This document shows, in pieces, positions 17,523-25,721 of a stretch of 52,508 nucleotides of DNA (positions within the stretch are counted from its first letter, which is position 1; the number at the start of each line of letters is the position of its first letter). The DNA is taken from the NCBI GenBank assembly GCA_013696105.1, contig JACCZE010000098.1, positions 1 to 52,508 on the forward strand, written 5' to 3'. This DNA comes from Planctomycetota bacterium. GTDB lineage: Bacteria > Planctomycetota > UBA11346. The notes beneath the pieces are model-generated. The model saw nothing but the letters and a program-made list of their open reading frames with translations. It made no database searches and was not told where the DNA came from. Both the position numbers and the translations under genes were made by a program.

Positions 17523-19010
17523 ATGCGCTCTCCACTGATCGTCGCGCTCGTCCTGATGGCTGCTCTCCGGCTGGAAGCGGCGCAAGCCCTCGGCGAACAG
17601 GTGAACGCTCGGGCGAGCGACTACGAGCGACGCCTCCACCGCGCATTCGCGGGCGTAGTCGTTGGCCTGGACCAATGGGTGGAGCAACAGAAGCGCGCAG
17701 CGATCAGTGGCCTCGCGAGCCTGATGGCATCCTGCCAGGGTCTCGATCGCCGCTTCGTCGCTCACCACCTGCTGCGACTCGATCCAGCGCACGCGCTGGC
17801 GCGCGCCGAGTTCGATGGCCATCCGCAGGGGGCGCCGTTCGACACCGCCGGCCGCGAACTCAGTGGATGGTCGCTCGGCGGGGTCGTTGCCGACCCGGAG
17901 CTCGCTGCGCGCGTGGCTGCGCTCATCCATCCCCCGTTCGACGTCGTGCGCGACGTGGTCGCGGTCACATCTCCCGTGGTCGCGTCGTACTGGGACGCGC
18001 AGCGCAGCGAATTACAGGCGCTCAAGACCGATCTGCTCGCGCTCAAGCAGGATCCTCAGGCCGATCTCGTGTTCCAGATGCTCGCCTATTATTATCCGCA
18101 GTCGAAGGATGTGGTCGCATATTACCGTTCGAGGAACCGCCGCGTGCCCACCAGCCGCTGGTGGATCGACCACATCGACCAGTACCTGCTCGACCACGAA
18201 CTCGCCGGCGTGGATTGCCTGGCCTGGAAACCGAAGGTCGGCTCGGCTCCGTCGAAATCCAAGGACGGGTTCTGGACCCTGGGATCGTCGAGCTGGAGCT
18301 TCCCCTCGTGCGTGCGGGCGCTGCGTGTCGAAGCGATCCTCTCGTGTTCCGGGGTCAGCACGCCGATCATCACCCTCACCGATGGCAAGGCGCGCGGGGT
18401 CTCGGTCATGCTGTCCAAGACCGCCATCACCGCGCTCGAGCTGCCCACGCGCAAGGCGATCGCCGAGGTCCCCGCCCCGGCCGTCGTCTCGACCGCGCAG
18501 ACGCCGCTGGATGTCGAGATACGTGACCGACGCCTGCGGATCTCGGTGGGCGGCCTCGTGGTCATCGACCAGGAGGTCTCATCCGCGCACGCATATACCA
18601 CCATCGCGATCGACGGTCGCAGCGCGCCCGCCAGACAGATGCGCGTGCGCTTCATCGGCGCCGGACGGCCGCAGATCCAGGCTCCGCCGGCGGCATCCGC
18701 TCCCCCGGCCGAGAAGCCAGTGGATGGGCCCGTCGCCGAACCGTGGGTCGCAGATCGGGCCAAGGATCTCGACCGGGTTGTGAGCGCCGCCTTCAACGAC
18801 ACGCCAGTGGACGAGGTGGTGGCGTTCCTCGCCAAGGTCAGCGGCACGCAACTGAGCCTCGACGAGTCTGGCGCGCTGCTCAAGGAGCTGCCGGTGACGC
18901 TCACCGCCAACGATATGCGCCTGGGCAGCGTCCTGGATTGCCTCGAACGGCTGGCCGATCTCGCGGCCACGCCGACGGCGACCGGCTTCACCCTCAGCTG
19001 GAAGCATTAG
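17523..19010 (+). CDS. Secreted hypothetical protein with STN/secretin-N-like C-terminus
   Basis: Signal-like N-terminus; C-terminal AFNDTPVDEVVAFLAKVSGTQLSLDES...LGSVLDCLERLADL resembles STN/secretin N domains. Confidence 0.55.
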   Translation: MRSPLIVALVLMAALRLEAAQALGEQVNARASDYERRLHRAFAGVVVGLDQWVEQQKRAAISGLASLMASCQGLDRRFVAHHLLRLDPAHALARAEFDGHPQGAPFDTAGRELSGWSLGGVVADPELAARVAALIHPPFDVVRDVVAVTSPVVASYWDAQRSELQALKTDLLALKQDPQADLVFQMLAYYYPQSKDVVAYYRSRNRRVPTSRWWIDHIDQYLLDHELAGVDCLAWKPKVGSAPSKSKDGFWTLGSSSWSFPSCVRALRVEAILSCSGVSTPIITLTDGKARGVSVMLSKTAITALELPTRKAIAEVPAPAVVSTAQTPLDVEIRDRRLRISVGGLVVIDQEVSSAHAYTTIAIDGRSAPARQMRVRFIGAGRPQIQAPPAASAPPAEKPVDGPVAEPWVADRAKDLDRVVSAAFNDTPVDEVVAFLAKVSGTQLSLDESGALLKELPVTLTANDMRLGSVLDCLERLADLAATPTATGFTLSWKH

Positions 19011-19027
19011 CGCTCGTGGAGCCGTCC

Positions 19028-19063
19028 GTCTCGGCTGCGCCGTAGGACGATGCGGGCCGAGAC
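19028..19063. terminator. Putative hairpin between convergent genes
   Basis: gtctcggc ... gccgagac, 8-bp stem with 20-nt loop; no clear T tract. Confidence 0.4.
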
Positions 19064-19090
19064 CCCCGCTACGCGGCGCAATCGGGCAGA

Positions 19091-20320
19091 CTACCCGCGA
19101 TACCTGCGGCGGCGGCGGATGCGCTTGGCCGGAACCGTCCGCGCCGAACGCGTCTTCGACATGATGATCATCTCGAGCTTCTGCGACACCTCGCCGGCAT
19201 TCGCGGGGCGCTTCTCCGGCGTCTTCTCGAGCATCGACAGGATCAGCGCGACCGCGCCATGCGACAATTTCGGCGCGAGCTTGCGCAGGTCCGGCAGTGG
19301 CTCGTTCATGTGCGCCGCGATGATCTGCCGGCTGGTGCCGCTGAACACCGGTTCGCCCGTCGACAGGTGCCACGCGGTGGCCCCCAACGCATAGATGTCC
19401 GCCCGGCCGTCGATCGAACTGCCCCGCGCCTGTTCGGGAGCGACGTAGTGCGGGCTGCCGTAGATGCGCTCCTGCTTGGCCTGACCGTTCTCGGCCATCG
19501 GAGTGGCGATGCCCAGGTCGGCGAGCTTGTAGACGCCTTCGTCGTTCACCAGGATGTTGTCCGGCTTGACGTCGCGATGGACCAGCCGCTGGCTCTCGGC
19601 GTAGGCGAGGGCCTTGGCGGTGTCCTTCATCAGCTTGAGCAGATCGTCCTCGTCGAACGGACCCTCTTCGCGCAGCAGGTCACCCGCGCTCTGGTTCATC
19701 ATCTCCATGATCAGCAGATACTGGTCGTCGATCTGGCAGACGTCGTGGACCTGGACCAGATTGGGATGGTTCAGGCGGCCGGCGCGCCGCGCCTCGGTGA
19801 GGAAGGCCTGCACGCGTTCGGGATCCTTGCGGCACTCCTCGGACAGGACCTTGACGGCGACGGGTCGGCTGAGCGCGATCTGCATGCCGCGGTAGACCGT
19901 CCCGTAGGTGCCTTTGCCCAGCGCCTCCTGCAGTTCGAAACCGCCGATGCGCTTGCCTTCGAGCGGCCCCGGTTCGCCCGCCTCGGCTTCCTCGAGCATG
20001 ATCTGGCTGGTGCCGATGCGCAGGACGTCGCCCGGTTTGAACACGCCCTTGGAGATGCGCTGACCATTGAGCCAGGTGCCGTTGCGGCTGGCGAGGTCCT
20101 CGATCGAGAAGCCCCCCTCGGCATCGGCGAGCTTGGCGTGGGCGCGGCTGATCTGCGAATCCGGAACGACGATCTGCGAGAATTCGGAGTCACGACCGAT
20201 GACCGCCGGCATCTTGATCGCCTTGAGATCGACCTCGGTCGGCTTGCCGTCGGATGTTCTGATGGTCAGGTAGAAGGGCACGGTCGGACCTGGCTCCACC
20301 GTAGTGCCGAGCCAGGGCAT
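19091..20320 (-). CDS. FHA domain-containing serine/threonine protein kinase
   Basis: FHA: VIGRDSEFSQIVVPDSQISRAHAKL...SRNGTWLNG; kinase: GKGTYGTVYRG, VAVKVL, HRDVKPDNIL, GSPHYVAPEQ; basic tail KRIRRRRRYRG. Confidence 0.93.
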   Translation of the reverse strand: MPWLGTTVEPGPTVPFYLTIRTSDGKPTEVDLKAIKMPAVIGRDSEFSQIVVPDSQISRAHAKLADAEGGFSIEDLASRNGTWLNGQRISKGVFKPGDVLRIGTSQIMLEEAEAGEPGPLEGKRIGGFELQEALGKGTYGTVYRGMQIALSRPVAVKVLSEECRKDPERVQAFLTEARRAGRLNHPNLVQVHDVCQIDDQYLLIMEMMNQSAGDLLREEGPFDEDDLLKLMKDTAKALAYAESQRLVHRDVKPDNILVNDEGVYKLADLGIATPMAENGQAKQERIYGSPHYVAPEQARGSSIDGRADIYALGATAWHLSTGEPVFSGTSRQIIAAHMNEPLPDLRKLAPKLSHGAVALILSMLEKTPEKRPANAGEVSQKLEMIIMSKTRSARTVPAKRIRRRRRYRG

Positions 20321-20349
20321 TGCCAGGGCTCCGGAAGCCCTTTTCCGGT

Positions 20350-21018
20350 TCACATCGGTCGGCAGGTCACGCGCATCGATAGCTGTCCCCTGGCTGGCAA
20401 CGCGAAGCGCAGCAGCAGCACGGCGTTCTCGATTCCCAGCCCGGTCCGGCCCGGAAGGCGGACATTGACCGGCTCGATCGGCCACCGGTACGCGCAAGGG
20501 CTGGCGCATCGCACCTCGATGCGGTAACCACCGTCGCGACCGGCTCCCTCGATGTCGCAGCCACCCGCGAACATCCCGGTGACGGGTGCCGCGTCAAAGC
20601 GGCTGATGACGTGGCCGTCCGCGAGCAGGCGCGTCCGGGTGCCCAGCAGGCAGAGGTCGAGCTGGAACCAGGCGGACGCCTCGGTGGCATCGAGCACATC
20701 GACGGTGATCGACGCCTCTTCGTCCGAGAGCGCGCGCTGTGCGACGGCGATGCGCCAGCCGCTGTTGGACAGTTCCAACCGCTGGCGGTCCTCCTGGCTG
20801 TCGGTGATCGTGACCGCATCGCACAGGTGCGATCCGCCGACCACCAGGGTCGAGAATTCCTCCTGGGCGAGCGCGTTGCCCCCACCGAAGACGATCCCGG
20901 CATTGCGATGATGCAACGACGCATGTTGCTGCAGCTCACGATGCCACATGCCCTGGGGATCGAGCGGGCCAGTGCGGAAGGCATGGCCGGCGATCAGCCA
21001 GGGCTCACGCACGCTCAC
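20350..21018 (-). CDS. Hypothetical protein
   Basis: 222-aa ORF whose start overlaps the upstream gene stop; no family recognised. Confidence 0.5.
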   Translation of the reverse strand: MSVREPWLIAGHAFRTGPLDPQGMWHRELQQHASLHHRNAGIVFGGGNALAQEEFSTLVVGGSHLCDAVTITDSQEDRQRLELSNSGWRIAVAQRALSDEEASITVDVLDATEASAWFQLDLCLLGTRTRLLADGHVISRFDAAPVTGMFAGGCDIEGAGRDGGYRIEVRCASPCAYRWPIEPVNVRLPGRTGLGIENAVLLLRFALPARGQLSMRVTCRPM

Positions 21019-21278
21019 CGCCGAATTCCGTCCGGCGTGATGGAAACGCGGGTCGGCGGTGGACGCTCCGGCCGGCGCGCGAGCCGATCGTGCACGGCGA
21101 GCAGCTGCTTGATCCGGTAGGTCGACCCGAACACGCCAGGCCAGGTGCCCACCAGCGACGCGTCGATCGGGGGCGGTTTCCAGTCCGGTGCCGCGAGTTC
21201 GCCCAACGCTGCGCGCGCGGTGGCACCGAACGCCTCATCCAGGTGCGCCTTGATACGTGCGGCCTCGATCGCGCTCAT
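21015..21278 (-). CDS. Hypothetical protein
   Basis: MSAIEAARIKAHLDEAFGATARAALGELAAPDW...; ATGA-type overlap with the next gene. Confidence 0.45.
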   Translation of the reverse strand: MSAIEAARIKAHLDEAFGATARAALGELAAPDWKPPPIDASLVGTWPGVFGSTYRIKQLLAVHDRLARRPERPPPTRVSITPDGIRR

Positions 21279-21382
21279 ACCCGACCATCGCCCGGGAGTC
21301 GACGGAGGCAATCGGGGCAGTTCTTGCAACTTTCCCCATCGGTCCGGCGCATATCGTCTGCACTCCACGCCGAGGATGCGCT

Positions 21383-22720
21383 ATGAGATACGATGCCTGG
21401 TTCCGAGATGCCGACACCGGGAACGGGCGCTGGGAGCTCGACGAGATCATCTACCGCTCGCCCACCGGCGCGTTGCTGGAAGTCGCCCATGACATGGAGG
21501 CGTTGAAGCACCGCTCCGCCGCTGGCTGGATGAAACTGTGGGATTCGCGCTACAAGCGCACGCAGTGGCCCTTTTCCAGCGGGGTCTGGGGCAAGAAGGA
21601 GATGGTGCTGCCCAACATCCCTGACGAGGACATCGTCAGCCTGGACGAAGGCGGCACCAACCTGTTCTGGGCCGAGCGCTTCGGCAAGGAGATCGGCGTT
21701 CCCGAACTGTGGGTGAAGCAGTGCGGCGTCTCGCACACCGGATCCTTCAAGGATCTGGGCATGACCGTCCTGGTCAGCCAGGTCAACCACATCATGAAGC
21801 GCAAGAAGCACGATATCATCGGCGTGGCGTGCGCGTCGACCGGCGACACCTCCGCGGCGCTGTCCGCATACTGCGCCGCCGCCGGCATCACCAGCGTGGT
21901 GCTGCTGCCGCGCGGCAAGATCTCGCCGACGCAGCTGATCCAACCACTCGCCAACAACAGCCTGACGCTGGCGCTGGACACCGACTTCGACGGCTGCATG
22001 GACCTCGTGCAGCAGCTGACCGAGGACAAGAAGCTCTACCTCGCCAACTCGATGAACTCCCTGCGCGTCGAAGGCCAGAAGACCGTGGCCATCGAGATCG
22101 TCCAACAGTTCGATTGGGAGATCCCCGACTGGATCTTCATCCCGGGCGGAAACCTCGGCAACGTGTCGGCGCTCTACAAGGGTTTCGAGGAGATCCGCGA
22201 ACTCGGCATCATCACGCGCATCCCCAAGATCGTCTGCTGCCAGGCCGAGGCCGCCAATCCGCTGTACCTCGCCTACAAGAGCGGCTGGAAGGAGTTCCAC
22301 GCGGTGCTCGCCGGCGACACCCAGGCCAGCGCGATCCGCATCGGCAATCCCGTGAGCCGCTCCAAAGCGATCAAGGCGATCATGCGCCACGACGGCAAGG
22401 TCGAGCAGGCCAGCGAACAGGAGCTCGCTGACGCGGTCGCCCGCGCCGACCGCACCGGGCTATTCAACTGTCCGCACACCGGCGTCGCGCTGGCTTCGCT
22501 GCTGAAGTTCATCAAGCGCGGCGAGATCAAGCCCAATGAGCGCGTGGTCGTGGTCTCGACCGCCCACGGCCTCAAGTTCGGCAACATCAAGGCAGACTAT
22601 CATACCGGCAAGATCCCGGGCATCACCCCGACCTACGCGAATCCCCCGGTCGAACTCGCGCCGCAGCGCCAAGCGGTTTACGACGCGGTCATGCGCCACA
22701 TGGAGAAGAGCCTCGGATGA
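21383..22720 (+). CDS. thrC: Threonine synthase
   Basis: HTGSFKDLGMT (PLP Lys), ACASTGDTSAALSAY, IPGGNLGNVSALYKGF; GAGG upstream of ATG. Confidence 0.9.
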   Translation: MRYDAWFRDADTGNGRWELDEIIYRSPTGALLEVAHDMEALKHRSAAGWMKLWDSRYKRTQWPFSSGVWGKKEMVLPNIPDEDIVSLDEGGTNLFWAERFGKEIGVPELWVKQCGVSHTGSFKDLGMTVLVSQVNHIMKRKKHDIIGVACASTGDTSAALSAYCAAAGITSVVLLPRGKISPTQLIQPLANNSLTLALDTDFDGCMDLVQQLTEDKKLYLANSMNSLRVEGQKTVAIEIVQQFDWEIPDWIFIPGGNLGNVSALYKGFEEIRELGIITRIPKIVCCQAEAANPLYLAYKSGWKEFHAVLAGDTQASAIRIGNPVSRSKAIKAIMRHDGKVEQASEQELADAVARADRTGLFNCPHTGVALASLLKFIKRGEIKPNERVVVVSTAHGLKFGNIKADYHTGKIPGITPTYANPPVELAPQRQAVYDAVMRHMEKSLG

Positions 22721-23928
22721 TGATGCGGATGCGGATGCGGTGTCTGGCCCGCCGTCATCCCCCGACCGCAGCGCGACCCGACGTGTGCGGGCAGCACCGA
22801 CGGAGGTCTCAGCACCGAGCACCCCGCTCGCGATCGTTACCCGCGGTCCTTGTCGCATGCCTGTTCCTGTCTCCCGTCAGCGCCGCCGCAGAGGCGCCTG
22901 GCACGGTAACCTTCACCGCGATCGACGCCGCTGCCGCCGATGTGCTCGGCGCGATGGTGGAGCTATCGCACATGCCCCAGCACCTGGACACCCGCTCCAT
23001 CGGGCGGGTACCGCGGGTATCCCTCAGCCTGATCGCCGCGACTCCCGCTGCGATGCGGCAGGCCTTCGCATTCTCGACCGGCTGCTGGTGGGCGCGCGCT
23101 GCCGACGGTCCTGAGGTCGTCTACACCACCGATACTCACCTGCCATCCGGACCGCAGAGCGTACGCTGGGTGACCAGTGGCTTGGTCGACCAGCCCGCGC
23201 TCGAACCGCTGGTGGCGGGATTGATGCTGCCCTGGCTCGGCGGTGATGCCGGCCTGTCGTACCAGAGCGACATAGGCCGCTGGCCCGCCACGCTCGATCG
23301 CGCGGGCCACGCCCAGCTCACCGAGATCCTGACCCTGCTCGAGCGACCGCGACCGCACGCACCGTCGTGGCTGCCCGATCCCGATTGCCCGGATCTGGAG
23401 ATCCGCATCGCAGCACCGTTGCGTGCGGCTGTCTGGGGTGGCATGGCGCGGGCGATCAGCCAGGCGACCGGGATCAGCGTCGCCCTCGCGCCGGATCTAC
23501 CGGCGCGGGACGCAGCCGACACCATAGACGTGCCTCCTGGCTCCGTCTCCACGCTCATCGCCGGTTTGAATCGCCAGGGCGTTTCCGCACGCTGCATCCG
23601 CGGCGTCCTGTGCCTGGGCCGCGCGGCGGTGTCCGATCTCGAGCATCCCGGGTCGGCACGCCGCACCGCAGTACTGCCGATCGGGCAGCTGGTGCGCAGC
23701 GACGTGGATGGAGAGCTGATCACCGCGGTGCTCACCCGGCGGGTGTCGACGAACTCCTGGAAACGTCCGGGGTACTGCCTGTCGTACCTCCCGCAGCACC
23801 GGTCCCTGTTGATCGCCGCGGATGTACCGGCCATCCATGCCGTGATGGAGGCCATCGAACGGTTGGATCGGCTCGGCATCGACGATGGGCTCGCCTCGCT
23901 CGATGCTTCCACGTCGGCGGCCCCGTGA
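22717..23928 (+). CDS. Secreted hypothetical protein with STN-like segments
   Basis: Starts over the thrC stop; signal-like LPAVLVACLFLSPVSAAAEA; two stretches resembling secretin/STN folds. Confidence 0.5.
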   Translation: MMMRMRMRCLARRHPPTAARPDVCGQHRRRSQHRAPRSRSLPAVLVACLFLSPVSAAAEAPGTVTFTAIDAAAADVLGAMVELSHMPQHLDTRSIGRVPRVSLSLIAATPAAMRQAFAFSTGCWWARAADGPEVVYTTDTHLPSGPQSVRWVTSGLVDQPALEPLVAGLMLPWLGGDAGLSYQSDIGRWPATLDRAGHAQLTEILTLLERPRPHAPSWLPDPDCPDLEIRIAAPLRAAVWGGMARAISQATGISVALAPDLPARDAADTIDVPPGSVSTLIAGLNRQGVSARCIRGVLCLGRAAVSDLEHPGSARRTAVLPIGQLVRSDVDGELITAVLTRRVSTNSWKRPGYCLSYLPQHRSLLIAADVPAIHAVMEAIERLDRLGIDDGLASLDASTSAAP

Positions 23929-24644
23929 CCGATCGCATCGCTCGCCGCTCGGCGACCGTGTCGCTGGTCTTCCATGGGATCCTGTGCGCGTTAGCGCTCG
24001 TGCCCGCGGTGCTGTTCGTCCCGGTCGATGATCCCGAATCCCCCGCAGCGCCGGCGGAACCACCACAACCGCAGCGTCTGGTGCTCGCACCGCTGCCCAA
24101 GCCGCCTCCGCCACCGCCGCTGCCGTCGCTCGGGGCTTCGGCGATGCCCGGCGCTGCGGACCAGGGAGGAGCACCGCTACCGGTGGACATCACCGTGCCC
24201 CGCAACACCGATAAGCCCGCGCGCAAACGCGATCGCGGCGGCGAGGGGCAGGACGTCGCCGAGGTCGAACTGCCGACCCTCGCCCAGGATGCTGCAACCA
24301 TGGCGGGGCGGCTCAACGGCAAGCGCTGGACCAACCTGGAGCTGACGGTCGAGCAGAAACGCCTCACCGATGCCACCAACCTGCTCGAATTCTTCATCCG
24401 CCGGGAATACCGCGTGGCGTGGTTCCGCCTCAAGACCCCGTCCACGCGCCCCCGGCTGTATCTGCGCGTGGCGGTCGATGAACGCGGAGTCGTGATCGAT
24501 GCCCAGCGTGGCAATTCGACAGGTTCCACAGAGCTGGACGAAGCCGTCGATCGCTGGCTGCGTCAGAGCGAGCCGCCGGTAAGCTTGCCGTCGATCTCAC
24601 CCAGGGTCCCCCACTTCCTGGCGGTGACCTTGTACGATCAGTGA
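23925..24644 (+). CDS. TonB-like single-TM protein (Pro-rich linker, TonB C-terminal-like domain)
   Basis: GTG start overlapping previous TGA; N-terminal TM, PLPKPPPPPPLPSLG linker, C-terminal LRVAVDERGVVIDAQRGNSTGSTELDEAVDRWL. Confidence 0.6.
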   Translation: MTDRIARRSATVSLVFHGILCALALVPAVLFVPVDDPESPAAPAEPPQPQRLVLAPLPKPPPPPPLPSLGASAMPGAADQGGAPLPVDITVPRNTDKPARKRDRGGEGQDVAEVELPTLAQDAATMAGRLNGKRWTNLELTVEQKRLTDATNLLEFFIRREYRVAWFRLKTPSTRPRLYLRVAVDERGVVIDAQRGNSTGSTELDEAVDRWLRQSEPPVSLPSISPRVPHFLAVTLYDQ

Positions 24645-25630
24645 TGGAGACAATGTCCTTCTTCGGCTGGTCTTTTCCGCTCGCGCGCATCTTCGGCATT
24701 TCGGTGCGGATCAACTGGACCCTGCTCGTCATCATGGTCTTCGATGTCGTGATCTTCGCGCGCGGAGGGCGACCGGACCTGCTGTGGTTCGCGCTGGTCG
24801 TGCCCCCGATCGCGGTGGGGCTGCACGCCTTCGCGCACGTGATGATGGCGCGCATCACCGGCGGGCGCGCCGATACCACCACCCTGTGGGCTCTGGGCGA
24901 TTCGACATCTTTTGATCTGCCCTTCCGTGCCGGCAATCATTTCGCCGTCGGAATCGCCGGTCCCTTCGCGAGCATGGTGCTGTGGCTGATCTGCGAGCTC
25001 ATCGCCCGCTCGACCATCCCCGCGTGGAGCGCGTGGATGTGGCTCCTCGGGCCCGCAGGCGTGCGAGTGTTCGATCCTGCGGTGCCGATGGGCGCTCTGC
25101 TCGCCGGATACGCTGCGATCTTCAACCTCCAGGTCATGGTCCTGAACCTGATTCCGAGCATCCTGCTCGATGGCGGGCGCATCTGGCGTGCGCTCCTGTG
25201 GCCAATGCTGGGCCTGCGGCGCGCGGTGAAGACCACGATCATCATGGGCTTCGTGGCGTCGTTCGCGATCACCGGCTTCGCGGTCTACCACACCAGCTTC
25301 TCGCTGCTGATCTTCGGCATCTGCCTGCTCATGGCGTCGTTCAGCGAACACCGTTCGTTCGCCACCGGATACGATGTGGTCTTCGAAGCCGAACCGGGAT
25401 TCGCATCGCATCGTCCCGCGAAAACCTCCTGGCTGTCGCGCTGGCGCGAACGGCGTCGCCAGGCGCGGGATGATCACGAAGCCCAGGAGCAGGCGCGCGA
25501 GCAGGAGATCCTCGATCGTCTGCTCTCCAAGGTCGGCGAGCACGGGTTGCCGTCGCTCTCGCCACAGGAACGCGACACGCTCCAGGCGATCTCGCGTCGG
25601 CAGAAGGAACGTGTCGCAGATCGCGCCTGA
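24641..25630 (+). CDS. M50 (site-2 protease)-like membrane protein with degenerate HExxH
   Basis: LHAFAHVMMARITGG in place of HExGH; LNLIPSILLDGGRIWRALL retained; multiple TM segments. Confidence 0.75.
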   Translation: MMETMSFFGWSFPLARIFGISVRINWTLLVIMVFDVVIFARGGRPDLLWFALVVPPIAVGLHAFAHVMMARITGGRADTTTLWALGDSTSFDLPFRAGNHFAVGIAGPFASMVLWLICELIARSTIPAWSAWMWLLGPAGVRVFDPAVPMGALLAGYAAIFNLQVMVLNLIPSILLDGGRIWRALLWPMLGLRRAVKTTIIMGFVASFAITGFAVYHTSFSLLIFGICLLMASFSEHRSFATGYDVVFEAEPGFASHRPAKTSWLSRWRERRRQARDDHEAQEQAREQEILDRLLSKVGEHGLPSLSPQERDTLQAISRRQKERVADRA

Positions 25631-25721
25631 GCGGCTGATTCCGCCGCCCTGTGCTGCGATCCAGCGCCCGGGGGCATCGATGTGCCGCTTGGCTGCTGTT
25701 GCGTGCTGGTAGACTCGAGCG

